Source: Bacteroidota bacterium
GTDB lineage: Bacteria; Bacteroidota; Bacteroidia; B-17B0; Aurantibacillaceae
Assembly (NCBI GenBank): GCA_947450025.1
Contig: CANFTW010000008.1
Coordinates: 1 to 64,000, forward strand
Reading direction: 5' to 3'
Length of the DNA: 64,000 nucleotides
Position 1 is the first letter of the stretch. Every line of letters begins with the position of its first letter. The notes beneath the pieces were generated by a model. That model was not told where the DNA came from and ran no database searches. It saw only the letters and a list, made by a program, of their open reading frames with translations. Positions 26,493 through 36,390 of the stretch are shown here, piece by piece. Position numbers and translations under genes: made by a program.

Positions 26493-29400
26493 TTACTGTA
26501 TTTCTCCTTGTTTTTTTACGGTAACCCATTTGCCAGATACGTGAGCACTGACGCTATTATCGTACATAGCTTCGCAATTCACTCCTGGTAAATAGTATGT
26601 TCCATTATAAGAAGCATTTAATAATACTTTAAATGTTTTTACGGAACCTGCTCCTAAATCAAAATAAGAGTAAACCCTATCATCTCTGATGTCTTGATAT
26701 GTAGGAATATCTCCTTTTACATAAGTGATGTTATCTAAGCGTTGGTTACGAATTTCCCAGCCACTCGCAAATATTTGAGACAAGGCTAGGTTGCGATACA
26801 TACCTCTTACTCCAGGGTTTTTAATAGTAACCTCCGCCATAAAATCAGTTCCTTGTTCTAGGTTTGAAACATCAATTGGATTGCCATTTAATGTTTTGTA
26901 ATTCACGATTAATTCTAAATTACTAAATTTATCTACTTCCATTCCTGCTTTTGGAATACCTTGTTTTACTAGGCGGACAAATAAATTACCAATACCTTTT
27001 ACAGTTACTTTAATTGGCGCATTGTTATTGGCATTTTTCAATTCAATCATTTTGAATTTTGTTTTTGAAAAATCAGAAACGGTAATGGCTTCACTTCCAA
27101 TTTTTACATCAGCCGTTACGTTTGAATTTGCTCCATTAACTTTCGCATACTTGCTGATGGCCATTAAACAGTATGCGGTTGATTGTGTGCTGAACCAATA
27201 GTCGTTATTACCCAACTTAGCAGCTAATGCTTTTACTTTTAAGAACGCATTGCTATTATCCTTTAATAAAGTCATGGTTTCTAAAATCATGGCATCATCA
27301 CGTTCTAAACTTCCATAAGTGTAGTAATAATCTTGGTAGGTTTTTGGAGTTGACGGCACATTATAAATCATTTTTTTAGCCACTTCTGTTTGACCAATTA
27401 ACGCATAAGCTGCTGATAAACGCCATTTGGCTTCGTTAGATAAACTTGCTTTTTCTTTTAAACGATTCATAGCACCTAATTCTGGAGCGCCAGCTAATGC
27501 CAACGTATACAAACGGTAGGCTTGCGTTAAGTCTTCGCCATAGTAGGCTGTACTTTTATTGCTAGTAAAATTTTGCGCTTTTTGTTTTTGGTATTTTTTC
27601 CAATTATCTAACAATCCATAAGGTAATGAGTAGCCTTTTGTTTTTGCTTCAATTAAAAAATGCCCAGCATAATTAGTTCCCCATTCATCTGCGCTATTTA
27701 ATCCTGGCCAGTAGGATAAACCTCCACTTGATGTTTGGAATCCTTTCAATCGATTAATAGCAGCCTTTGTTGCTTTGTCAATAAAATCTTTTTGGGCATT
27801 ACTTAAATCTGTAATATCATTTAAGAACAATCCTGCAAAAACCGATGAGGTTGTTTGCTCTACACAACCGTGCGGGTATTGAACTAAATAATCTAGTCGC
27901 TGTGATAAATTAATAGAAGGTAAAGTTGATAATTCAACATAGGCTTTATTAGTACCTGTGATACCTATTGGAACATAATTAATTGATATGTTTTTATTAG
28001 CCGTTAATACGTATTCATCTGCATCGGTTACAATGGGATTGTTAGCACGCACAGCAATTTCAATAGTTTCACTTGATGTTTCTCCCGCACCTTTAGCTAC
28101 AATTTTAATTTTTGATAAACCTAAAGCATCCTTAATTTTTAATTTAAAATTAATCACTTTGTCGCCAATAGCATTAAAACTAACTGTTTGCGAATTACCA
28201 TCTATAGATTGAATTAATTTGTCTGTAGTAATAGTTACGGTTGCATTTTTCACTTTTTTCTCCATTGCAAAAACAGTCACTGGTAAATTCACTTCTTCAC
28301 CAGGACCTAACACTCTAGGTAGAGTTGATAAAATCATTAATGGTTTACGAACCGGCACTGCTTTTTCGGCATTGCCATAAGCACCTTGATAACCAGCTAC
28401 CACCATTACTCTTACAGAACCTACGTATTGTGGAATGTCAATTTTATGAGAGGCTGTTTCACCTTTCTTTAAATGGAATGGTCCCACAAAACGCACCATT
28501 GGTTTAAAACGTAAAGCACTATTTTCTGGTTTATTGTTTGTGGCATCATCTCCACCAATAGATAAAATACGACTCATGGCATTTCCAAAAGCACCAATGA
28601 CATTATCATAAATATCCCATGTTTTTACACCAAGAGCTTCTTTTGCATAAAATGCTTTCCAAGGATCAGGTGTTTTAAAACGCGTAATATCTAATAATCC
28701 TTCATCAACAATAGCTAAGGTATAAGCCATTTCTTTCCCATTTTCTTCGCTCACTTTTACAATAGCTTGACTTTCTGGTTTCCAAACAGCATCTGTTTTT
28801 ATTTTTGGTTTTAAAATCGTGTTCTCATCTTTAATCATTAATGAAGCCACACCATATAAACGAATCGGTAAATCATTGACAGTTTGTGCATGTGGTTGAA
28901 TTAAATGAACAAATACATAAATATTAGGCGTCATTTCTTTGGTTACTGAAAATTCATATTCTGTTACACCTTCTTTGGTATCAATCCATTTACTCAATAA
29001 TGTTCGACTTCCGTTTTCAATATTAATTAAGGCTTTACCACCTTTAGGACTTGGGATTAAAATTTTTGCTTTCTCTCCAACTTTATATTCGTCTTTATCA
29101 GTATTTACAGTTAATACATTACTTCCTTCATTTCCTTTTGGTGATTTACCTGCCCAGCTTGGCCAATCGATAAATACAACCTTTCCGCAGGCATGTCCGC
29201 TTTCTACATCTTTCACGTACACTAAATATCTTCCCCAAGACGGGCGATTCACGCGTAATTTGAAATTTGCTTTTCCGTTTGATGAAGAAACTTGTTCTGT
29301 ATAAATTGGTTCGTGGTAATTACTTCCAATATAAGATGATAAATCTTGGTTATAATTATCCCACCACCAGCGCCAATCTAATTTATAAACTTTTACTTCG

Positions 29401-32120
29401 ATGTTAGAACGAGAAGTTGCTTTACCAAATTCATCAACTGTTGCGATTTCTACATTGTGAGCAATATCCGTTTCTAAATATTGTTCATCATCCTTTGTTT
29501 CAGGAACTTTAACACCCACATAATTGGTGAATGGAGAAACCGGAATAGTGAATCTATCCGTGCTAAAAGAACCACCTTCTTCAAATGCTCTAATGGTAAA
29601 GTTAGCTGCTAAAAATCCTGGTGCATCTTTTGTGTCACTTAACTGTGCGTTCACAGAGGTTGCTCCATTATCATCTGTTCGCCCACTAAAAATAGTTTGT
29701 GTTTCTGAATAAAAATTTTGAGCAGGATTATCAAATGTATATCCTTTATAACCTTTAAACTCAGTGGTAATTTGAGAAAGCGATACATCAATTTTTGTTT
29801 CTAAATTTCTACCAGGTGCTCCATGCAACCAATTAATATACAGATTACTATTTAAGGTTAAATCGCTACTGTAAATTTTATCTTTTTTATAATCCAAATT
29901 GATTTTTAAACGATTTGGCATAATCGTTTCTATACGAATATTTTTAGTAAACACAGCACCACCAACTTTTACTTTTGCTAAATACACTCCTGTAGGCGCA
30001 GCATTTTCGGTTTTAGTAGAAAAATTATAAAAACCATCAACGTGTTTGGTGCGTGTTAATTTTTGAACCACTTGTCCTTGAGGGTTTATTAACTCTAATG
30101 ATGCGGGATAGTTTTCTGGAAATGCTTTTGTTTTGTTTTCTAAAATAAAAGATAAAAACAAACTATCTCCCGGTCGCCACACGCCACGTTCTCCGTAAAT
30201 AAAACCTTTGATTCCTTTTTGAACCACATCGCCGTCTACTTCAAACGAACTTAATGATAATGAATTACCGTCATCTAATTTTAAGTAAGTGCGTTCTTGA
30301 CCGCGTTTTGCAATTAGGACAAATGGTTTTTGTCTGGTTTCTAAAACAGCAATGCCTTCACTGTTAGTAGTCACTTGTTTTAATTTTTGTTGCTGGTAAT
30401 CAAAAGCTTCAATAACAATATTACCTAATGGTTTTGTAGAAATTAGATCAGAAGTAAATACACTGATTTGCCCATTATTACCTCGTTTAGCAATTAAACC
30501 AATATTGGTTGCTAAGATATTTCTGTTAACCGATTTGTTGTTGTAGTAAGCGCGAGAGCAAGGATTATTTCTTTCAGAATAATCGTAGTAATAATAATCG
30601 TCATAATAATCATCGTATGAATTGTAATAATCCCAATCTCTTTCATTTTCAGTAGATTCATTATCAACATACACATCTTCTTCTCCTTTTGAACTTGTAT
30701 CGCCTTGGCAGTTGTAGGTTGAGTAATTGCGATTAAAACTTAAACGAATGTTGTATAAAGCTCCAGGTTCAGCTTTTATTAAGGATGATAAATCAATAGA
30801 ATATTTATTCCATTTGTTACGAGTTGGGTTGCCATTGTTTTGTAAAGCAATTTTCTTTTTGATTATTAATTTTCCAACACGTCTTAGCTCCTGATTTCCA
30901 TCAAGACTATTGACTTGTAAAAATTGTAACATGTTATTTTCGTAAATACGAGTAATGCGAACATCAACTGCATTTAAGTTTACCGCCTCAAAAGGAAAAA
31001 TTAATCCATTAGAGCTTGGCATAATCACACCTTTTCCAACTAAACGTACATTTGGTTTTAAATCTTCAAAAAATAACGGATAGGTTATGGCCTCTTTTAA
31101 ATGTTTCCCATCAGTATTTTTCACCCCATTGCTAATATTTAATTCTCTGCTGTCAACAAAGCGTTCGTTGGTGTATATTTTAATAGAATTATTTTCAATT
31201 AAGTAGGTTAATTTTGATTCCTTAACAGGTAATTTCTCATTGTTATTTTCGCTATAATCATATTCAGAAACGGTTGCTGCGCCATTTGGATTTGCAATAG
31301 AAATTAGTCCATCAAGATTTTGATTAGGATCAATTTTATCAGAAAATTGTAAAGTCACATATTGATCAGGTTCATTATTAATAATGACATTTAATAATGT
31401 AAATTCGTTTGCTTGAGGTATTTTAATTTCTTGAGTGTTTTTTTCTGAAGCGCCAATTGCCTCGCCATTGTATGCAATAGAAACATTACCTTTTCCTTTA
31501 ATCACATTATGGATACTGAAATGATGAGTGGTTGAGTTTTCGTGCAACCATTTTATTTGCAGGGAGTTTGAGCCTTGTGTGGCCTGAGTCGTTTTTTCTA
31601 CTAGCACATTATCTGCAAAATCGGCGGTAGTTAAAGTTCCTTCAATTTGTAAATTGTTTTTTTCATCGGTTTTAAATTCATCAATAGATATTTCCATTGC
31701 TTGCTTTGGTGTCGAGAATTCAAATTCAAATTCTTTTAATTCATCGCTTACTGTTAGCACATTTCCTAAGTGGAAACTAGCTTTGTAAGTTTGATTGCTA
31801 TTTAAATTTGCAGATGGTTTAAACTCAATGGTTTTTTTATCAATCCAAGTTAATTTCCCTTCTATGCCTGGACTAAACTCAAATAATGTATTTTCAACTT
31901 CTTTTCCTTCTTCAATATCCAAAGTTGTTTCTTCTTGCAAAACAATTAACACTTTACTTTCCACTGAAACATATCCAGCTGTGTATGCAGCAATGTATTC
32001 CTTGTAAGCAGGATTAATATATCCTGAATCATTTTTTGCAGAAGTAGAAGTATAGTAAGTTAATCCGCAAATGGATAATGCTGTGATAAAGAACACAGCT
32101 AAAATTGATTTAATTGACAT
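26493..32120 (-). CDS. alpha-2-macroglobulin family protein with thioester motif
   Basis: 1875 residues, a bacterial macroglobulin. The N-terminus has one membrane segment (SILAVFFITALSICGLTYY) with no proper lipobox, so it is probably anchored in the inner membrane facing the periplasm. MG-type beta domains follow, including GFIYGERGVWRPGDSLF near 640-655, typical of this family. The thioester motif CVEQ (Cys1419-Gln1422, in PHGCVEQTTSS) and the alpha/alpha-toroid after it (GGLSYWPGLNSADEWGTNYA) are intact. Such proteins trap invading proteases. A Tyr/Asp-rich insert lies at about 493-518. The pbpC gene that often accompanies these proteins is not adjacent. Confidence 0.93.
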   Translation of the reverse strand: MSIKSILAVFFITALSICGLTYYTSTSAKNDSGYINPAYKEYIAAYTAGYVSVESKVLIVLQEETTLDIEEGKEVENTLFEFSPGIEGKLTWIDKKTIEFKPSANLNSNQTYKASFHLGNVLTVSDELKEFEFEFSTPKQAMEISIDEFKTDEKNNLQIEGTLTTADFADNVLVEKTTQATQGSNSLQIKWLHENSTTHHFSIHNVIKGKGNVSIAYNGEAIGASEKNTQEIKIPQANEFTLLNVIINNEPDQYVTLQFSDKIDPNQNLDGLISIANPNGAATVSEYDYSENNNEKLPVKESKLTYLIENNSIKIYTNERFVDSRELNISNGVKNTDGKHLKEAITYPLFFEDLKPNVRLVGKGVIMPSSNGLIFPFEAVNLNAVDVRITRIYENNMLQFLQVNSLDGNQELRRVGKLIIKKKIALQNNGNPTRNKWNKYSIDLSSLIKAEPGALYNIRLSFNRNYSTYNCQGDTSSKGEEDVYVDNESTENERDWDYYNSYDDYYDDYYYYDYSERNNPCSRAYYNNKSVNRNILATNIGLIAKRGNNGQISVFTSDLISTKPLGNIVIEAFDYQQQKLKQVTTNSEGIAVLETRQKPFVLIAKRGQERTYLKLDDGNSLSLSSFEVDGDVVQKGIKGFIYGERGVWRPGDSLFLSFILENKTKAFPENYPASLELINPQGQVVQKLTRTKHVDGFYNFSTKTENAAPTGVYLAKVKVGGAVFTKNIRIETIMPNRLKINLDYKKDKIYSSDLTLNSNLYINWLHGAPGRNLETKIDVSLSQITTEFKGYKGYTFDNPAQNFYSETQTIFSGRTDDNGATSVNAQLSDTKDAPGFLAANFTIRAFEEGGSFSTDRFTIPVSPFTNYVGVKVPETKDDEQYLETDIAHNVEIATVDEFGKATSRSNIEVKVYKLDWRWWWDNYNQDLSSYIGSNYHEPIYTEQVSSSNGKANFKLRVNRPSWGRYLVYVKDVESGHACGKVVFIDWPSWAGKSPKGNEGSNVLTVNTDKDEYKVGEKAKILIPSPKGGKALINIENGSRTLLSKWIDTKEGVTEYEFSVTKEMTPNIYVFVHLIQPHAQTVNDLPIRLYGVASLMIKDENTILKPKIKTDAVWKPESQAIVKVSEENGKEMAYTLAIVDEGLLDITRFKTPDPWKAFYAKEALGVKTWDIYDNVIGAFGNAMSRILSIGGDDATNNKPENSALRFKPMVRFVGPFHLKKGETASHKIDIPQYVGSVRVMVVAGYQGAYGNAEKAVPVRKPLMILSTLPRVLGPGEEVNLPVTVFAMEKKVKNATVTITTDKLIQSIDGNSQTVSFNAIGDKVINFKLKIKDALGLSKIKIVAKGAGETSSETIEIAVRANNPIVTDADEYVLTANKNISINYVPIGITGTNKAYVELSTLPSINLSQRLDYLVQYPHGCVEQTTSSVFAGLFLNDITDLSNAQKDFIDKATKAAINRLKGFQTSSGGLSYWPGLNSADEWGTNYAGHFLIEAKTKGYSLPYGLLDNWKKYQKQKAQNFTSNKSTAYYGEDLTQAYRLYTLALAGAPELGAMNRLKEKASLSNEAKWRLSAAYALIGQTEVAKKMIYNVPSTPKTYQDYYYTYGSLERDDAMILETMTLLKDNSNAFLKVKALAAKLGNNDYWFSTQSTAYCLMAISKYAKVNGANSNVTADVKIGSEAITVSDFSKTKFKMIELKNANNNAPIKVTVKGIGNLFVRLVKQGIPKAGMEVDKFSNLELIVNYKTLNGNPIDVSNLEQGTDFMAEVTIKNPGVRGMYRNLALSQIFASGWEIRNQRLDNITYVKGDIPTYQDIRDDRVYSYFDLGAGSVKTFKVLLNASYNGTYYLPGVNCEAMYDNSVSAHVSGKWVTVKKQGEIQ

Positions 32121-32288
32121 AGTTTTTGAGGGAAATTTTAAACAAAATTAAATAAAAAAAACGCTCAAAATCAAGTCTAACCGAAGTTTATTTTATTGTA
32201 AAAAGGAAAAAATTTAAAAATAGCTTAACCTCACACAATAAAGTCCATTGGCATTCGTTTTTAAATATATTAACCCCTTAAACTGCCT

Positions 32289-32474
32289 ATGCAAAAAACA
32301 TTTACTCTTGTTTCTAAATCATTAAAAATTAATAAAAACAAGCATCTAAAGACATTTTTAGTTGACGACATGGAGCCCTCGGACTCCTTAATCCAGAATA
32401 TTTTAAATTATTCTAAGTCCTTAAAGGTTAAAAAATCGAATTCCATTGGATTTATTGAAATGATAGCTAGTTAA
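32289..32474 (+). CDS. small conserved-type hypothetical protein
   Basis: 61 residues. A basic N-terminus (MQKTFTLVSKSLKINKNKHLK) is followed by FLVDDMEPSDSLIQNILNYSKSLKVKKS and the end IGFIEMIAS. The EPS-x5-NILNYSKSL pattern resembles small helix-forming proteins I associate with Bacteroidota genomes, but this is recollection, not a search. It diverges from the macroglobulin gene and is followed by a separate promoter for the E2 gene. It has a complete start, a plausible fold and no competing gene on either strand. The function is unknown. Confidence 0.55.
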   Translation: MQKTFTLVSKSLKINKNKHLKTFLVDDMEPSDSLIQNILNYSKSLKVKKSNSIGFIEMIAS

Positions 32475-32541
32475 TTAATCCTTATTGCCATTATTGAATC
32501 ACACTGAAATAGGGGTTCGGTAAAAAACTTGAATAATAAAA

Positions 32542-32572
32542 TTTGTGTAATAGCTATATTACCTTATTTTTG
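32542..32572 (+). promoter_or_regulatory. Bacteroidota-type promoter of the E2 gene
   Basis: TTTG at 32542-32545, a 19-bp spacer and TATTTTTG at 32565-32572 match the phylum consensus at both boxes. The expected start near 32578 leaves a leader of about 18 bases before the ATG at 32596. Confidence 0.68.
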
Positions 32573-32595
32573 CGTTTTACATTAATTTACTGACC

Positions 32596-33930
32596 ATGGC
32601 TCAATATGAATTAACAATGCCTAAAATGGGCGAAAGTGTTGCAGAAGCAACGATTATTAAGTGGACAAAAAACGAAGGGGATTCAATAAAAATTGATGAA
32701 ACTGTGTTAGAAATAGCAACCGATAAGGTTGATTCTGAAATTCCTTCACCATTTGAAGGTAAATTAATTAAAAAGTTATTTAATGAAAATGATGTTGTTC
32801 AAGTAGGTGCTGTTATTGCCATTATCTCTTCTGATGCAAATGCTTCAGTAGCTGAGACGCCGAAAACGGCTGCTCCAGCTCAAACGGCTACAGCAACTTC
32901 TGCCCCTACAACTGCTTCAACTCCTGCAGATGTTGATTTTTCAGGTTCAGATAAATTCTATTCTCCTTTAGTAAAAAGTATAGCTAAAGAAGAAGGTATT
33001 TCTATAGTTGAACTTGATTCAATTAAAGGAACTGGTCAGGATGGAAGAGTAACAAAAGCCGATATTTTAGCTTATTTACCAAATAGAAATAAACAGGTTG
33101 TTTCTGACCCTGTAGCAGCAACTTCAAGTCCTGCTGCTTCATCAGCAGCAAAATCAACAGTTGGTGTTCCTGATAATACAGTATTAGTTCAACGTCCTGC
33201 TGTTTCAGTTGGTGCTGGCGACGAGATCATTGAAATGGATCGTATGCGTAAAATCATTGCCGATAATATGGTAATGAGTAAGCATGTGTCTCCGCACGTA
33301 ACCTCATTTGTTGAGGCTGATGTTACTAACTTAGTTCAATGGAGAGATAGAATTAAAAAAGATTTCGAAAAGCGTGAAGGTGAAAAAATTACATTTACTC
33401 CATTATTTATTGAATGTGTAGCAAAAGCAATTAAAGATTTCCCTTTAATAAATGTATCTGTTGATCAAACAGGAACAAAAATCATCAAACGTAAAAATAT
33501 TAATGTAGGTATGGCTGCGGCATTGCCTTCAGGTAATTTAATTGTGCCAGTTATTAAAAATGCAGATCAAAAGAATTTAGTAGGAATTACTAAAGATGTA
33601 AATGATTTAGCTACTAGAGCTCGTGCTAATAAGTTAGCGCCAGATGAGATTCAAGGAGGAACTTTCACATTAACAAATGTTGGTGGTTTTGGTAATGTTA
33701 TGGGTACTCCAATTATTTTACAACCACAAGTTGCTATTTTAGCGGTGGGTACAATTAAGAAGAAACCAGCCGTGATTGAAACTCCTCAAGGTGATGTTAT
33801 TGCTATTAGACATTTCATGTTCTTGTCGTTATCTTATGATCACAGAGTCGTTGATGGTTCTTTAGGAGGTAGTTTCTTAAGAAAAGTCGCTGATTATATG
33901 GAAAATTGGGATACCACCAGAATCTCATAA
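32596..33930 (+). CDS. 2-oxoacid dehydrogenase complex E2 (dihydrolipoamide acyltransferase)
   Basis: 444 residues. The lipoyl domain (1-75) has the modified lysine Lys44 in EIATDKVDSE. An Ala/Pro/Thr-rich linker leads to the E3-binding domain (about 115-155, SPLVKSIAKEEGISIVELD and GRVTKADIL). A second linker precedes the acyltransferase core, with catalytic His416 and Asp420 in SYDHRVVDG. The MGESVAEATIIKW lipoyl start is common to branched-chain and 2-oxoglutarate type E2 in Bacteroidota, so the exact complex (pyruvate, branched-chain or oxoglutarate) is unsettled. No E1 or E3 gene is adjacent. It has its own promoter. Confidence 0.92.
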   Translation: MAQYELTMPKMGESVAEATIIKWTKNEGDSIKIDETVLEIATDKVDSEIPSPFEGKLIKKLFNENDVVQVGAVIAIISSDANASVAETPKTAAPAQTATATSAPTTASTPADVDFSGSDKFYSPLVKSIAKEEGISIVELDSIKGTGQDGRVTKADILAYLPNRNKQVVSDPVAATSSPAASSAAKSTVGVPDNTVLVQRPAVSVGAGDEIIEMDRMRKIIADNMVMSKHVSPHVTSFVEADVTNLVQWRDRIKKDFEKREGEKITFTPLFIECVAKAIKDFPLINVSVDQTGTKIIKRKNINVGMAAALPSGNLIVPVIKNADQKNLVGITKDVNDLATRARANKLAPDEIQGGTFTLTNVGGFGNVMGTPIILQPQVAILAVGTIKKKPAVIETPQGDVIAIRHFMFLSLSYDHRVVDGSLGGSFLRKVADYMENWDTTRIS

Positions 33931-33952
33931 GTGTCATTTTATTTCTAAATTG

Positions 33953-33981
33953 TTGTTTTTTACTGAATAATGCTAATTTTG
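33953..33981 (+). promoter_or_regulatory. Bacteroidota-type promoter of the TPR/PD40 envelope gene
   Basis: TTG at 33953-33955, an 18-bp spacer (another TTG at 33950 gives 21), and TAATTTTG at 33974-33981. The predicted start near 33987 leaves about 18 bases to the ATG at 34005. It also excludes the longer in-frame ATG at 33906, which overlaps the end of the E2 gene. Confidence 0.58.
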
Positions 33982-34004
33982 TTAACCAGTTAACAGAAAT
34001 CAAA

Positions 34005-36317
34005 ATGAAGAAGAACTATATAATAATTTTAGTATTAATTTTTTGTACTAACATTATTCAAGCACAACTTCCGAAGGGGAAGTATTCCGACTACTTTAGA
34101 GAAGGCATTTTTTTAATTGCAGAGGAAAACTATGATATGGCCTTGAAAAATTTTTTAGAGGCATATAAATTAGATTCTTCATCAGCCAATATTAATTTTA
34201 ATGTAGGTTTTAGCTATTTATTTTCTTCAAAAGATAAGGGACAAGCCGAGCGTTATTTAGCAAAGTCAGTTTTAGGTATTTCAAAAAAATATAAGGTTGA
34301 TGATCCAACTGAAAAATCTGCGCCACCAATAGCTTTATTTTATTATGCAAAGTCATTACACTTTAATTACAAATTTGATGAAGCTATAGACCAGTATAAT
34401 AATTTTAATAAAAATTGCGCAAAAGATAAAGAAACTAAATTAGAGGTCGCTAATTCTATAGAGCAATCAACGTATGCTAAGGGACTAGTGGCTGTGCCAA
34501 TTAATTTAAAAATAGAATCTTTAGGGGATAGTATTAATAGTCCTTATCCTGATTATAGCCCTGTTTTAAGTGCAGATGAATCTACCTTAATATATACAAC
34601 CAGAAGAAATACCAGTACTGGTGGAGAAAAAACACCAGATGGACAATATTATGAAGATATTGTTATTTCATACAAAGATCAAAATGGCGTATGGTCTTCA
34701 CCAAAACCAATTGGTCCTTTTGTTAATTCAATTGGGCATGAAGGCTCTGTAAATTTATCATCTGATGGGCAAACCTTAATTGTATACAAAGATGATAGTG
34801 GAGATGGCAATGTGTATTATAGTACTTGGGACGGAAGAGACTGGAGTTCTTTACAAAATTTTGGATCAGATATTAATTCAAAATATTGGGAGAGTCATGC
34901 TTGCTTAAGTGCCGATAATAACATATTATATTTTGTGTCTGATAGGCCGGGTGGATATGGTGGTAGAGATATTTATCGCTGTGTGAAATTGCCAAATGGC
35001 GCATGGAGTAAAGCCATGAATCTTGGCCCACAAATTAATACCAAATATGATGATGATGGTCCGTTTATGCACCCAGATGGCGTAACCTTATTATATGCCT
35101 CAAAGGGTCATCAATCGATGGGTGGATTTGATATATTTTTTGCTACACTTGGCGAAGATGGAAAATTTTCTGAACCTATAAATATGGGTTATCCAATTAA
35201 TACACCAGATGATGATGTGTTTTTTGTGACTTCGCCTGATGGTAAGCGAGGTTATTTTTCTTCTGCTGCAGCTGGTGGTCTTGGAGAAAAAGATATATAT
35301 AAAATGTTTATCCCTGATTCTCGAGAAAAACCTTTGGCACTATTTAAAGGCTCTATAGTTCCTGCGGACGGAGAGAAATTGCCAGAGGATTTAGAAGTTG
35401 TGGTAACTGATAAAGAGACTGGAGAATTAATAGGAAGATATCGCCCAAGAGAGAATGGAAGTTTTTCTACGATTTTAGCACCTAGCAAAAATTATAATTT
35501 TTCTTATCAGTCAAAAGGACAAGAGTTTTATAATGAAGATGTATTTGTAACTAACGAATATGTTTATCAAGAAATTAAAAAAGAAATTAATTTAGATCCA
35601 GTAAATCTATTGGGGAATGTTAAAACTAAGAACAAAGCGCTCTTATTAAATTTAGTTGTATTAAATAATATCAAAGATAAAAAACCAGTTCCTGATGCTA
35701 AAGTAACTTTAAAAGAAAGTGCTAGTGCAGATATGTTTGTGAGCGTTAATGAAAAAGGAAGAAAAGAAGGGGTGGTTTTAACTGCTGATAGAACCTATGT
35801 TGTATATGCAGAATCTCAAGGGAAACAATCTGCCGTTACAAGATTTAACACAAACGATGTAAAAGTAGATAAAGTGATTACCCAAGTCGTTTATATTGAT
35901 TCAACAACACAAGTTGTTGATAATACATCTAAACCAAATGTCGCTTGTGGCTCGCCAGTTAAGTACAAACATCGTTTTGCATATAATCAGAATAATGTCG
36001 AGGATGCAAAAGATTGGGATATTTTAATAGATGGAATTATCAGTAAAACCAAAGAATGTAATCCTACTGTTAAAATTATGTCAAGTGCCTCTCAAGTTCC
36101 TACAAAGGCATTTGGCGGCAATAATAAAAAATTAGCATCTTCTAGAGCTGATAAAATGGAAGAAAAGATTAAAGCAGCTGTAACAGCTAAAGGAGGCGAT
36201 GCTAGTAAAATTATATTTAAAAAGCACGCAGCAGTAAGAGGTCCAATTTATGAGGCTGATTTTCAAAATACTAAAAAATATAGTCCTTATCAATACGTGC
36301 AGGTTATTGCAAGATAA
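34005..36317 (+). CDS. TPR/PD40 beta-propeller envelope protein with OmpA-like C-terminus (PorE-like layout)
   Basis: 770 residues from the ATG at 34005, which opens a signal peptide (MKKNYIIILVLIFCTNIIQA, then Gln21). TPR helices follow (FREGIFLIAEENYDMALKNF, about 30-150). A WD40-like PD40 propeller (about 165-440) has repeats such as PDYSPVLSADESTLIYTTRR and SSDGQTLIVYKDD. Next comes a carboxypeptidase-regulatory-like domain (about 445-520). The C-terminal part keeps a weak OmpA pattern (ASQVPTKAFGGNNKKLASSRADKM) that would bind peptidoglycan. PorE of the T9SS has the same order, but paralogues are common, so a direct T9SS role is uncertain. A terminator follows. Confidence 0.85.
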   Translation: MKKNYIIILVLIFCTNIIQAQLPKGKYSDYFREGIFLIAEENYDMALKNFLEAYKLDSSSANINFNVGFSYLFSSKDKGQAERYLAKSVLGISKKYKVDDPTEKSAPPIALFYYAKSLHFNYKFDEAIDQYNNFNKNCAKDKETKLEVANSIEQSTYAKGLVAVPINLKIESLGDSINSPYPDYSPVLSADESTLIYTTRRNTSTGGEKTPDGQYYEDIVISYKDQNGVWSSPKPIGPFVNSIGHEGSVNLSSDGQTLIVYKDDSGDGNVYYSTWDGRDWSSLQNFGSDINSKYWESHACLSADNNILYFVSDRPGGYGGRDIYRCVKLPNGAWSKAMNLGPQINTKYDDDGPFMHPDGVTLLYASKGHQSMGGFDIFFATLGEDGKFSEPINMGYPINTPDDDVFFVTSPDGKRGYFSSAAAGGLGEKDIYKMFIPDSREKPLALFKGSIVPADGEKLPEDLEVVVTDKETGELIGRYRPRENGSFSTILAPSKNYNFSYQSKGQEFYNEDVFVTNEYVYQEIKKEINLDPVNLLGNVKTKNKALLLNLVVLNNIKDKKPVPDAKVTLKESASADMFVSVNEKGRKEGVVLTADRTYVVYAESQGKQSAVTRFNTNDVKVDKVITQVVYIDSTTQVVDNTSKPNVACGSPVKYKHRFAYNQNNVEDAKDWDILIDGIISKTKECNPTVKIMSSASQVPTKAFGGNNKKLASSRADKMEEKIKAAVTAKGGDASKIIFKKHAAVRGPIYEADFQNTKKYSPYQYVQVIAR

Positions 36318-36336
36318 TTATAAGGAATTATTGTAA

Positions 36337-36370
36337 AAAAACACCGAGCTTTTATAGTTCGGTGTTTTTG
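36337..36370 (+). terminator. rho-independent terminator after the TPR/PD40 gene
   Basis: ACACCGA (36341-36347) pairs with TCGGTGT (36359-36365), with an 11-base loop, an A-run before and a T-run after. It lies 20 bp past the stop codon. Confidence 0.82.
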
Positions 36371-36376
36371 TTTTAA

Positions 36377-36384
36377 TACCTTTG
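36377..36384 (+). promoter_or_regulatory. -7 box upstream of the methyltransferase gene
   Basis: TACCTTTG matches TAnnTTTG exactly and ends 6 bp before the ATG at 36391, which would give a leaderless or near-leaderless mRNA. The -33 region is occupied by the terminator arm (TTC rather than TTG), so only one box is supported. Confidence 0.45.
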
Positions 36385-36390
36385 TGGTCT

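Noticed and set aside
28939-29304. Forward-strand open frame of 121 codons inside the macroglobulin gene
   Set aside because: It has no signal, motif or promoter and lies antisense within a clearly coding gene; similar antisense frames at 8556, 11461 and 50837 were dropped for the same reason.
32040-32120. Lipobox in the macroglobulin N-terminus
   Set aside because: The Cys in ALSICGL is preceded by Ser-Ile, not a small residue at -1, so a plain membrane anchor is more likely.
33906-34004. Longer N-terminus for the TPR/PD40 protein from the ATG at 33906
   Set aside because: It would overlap the E2 gene and precede the promoter, and it buries the signal peptide that begins at 34005.
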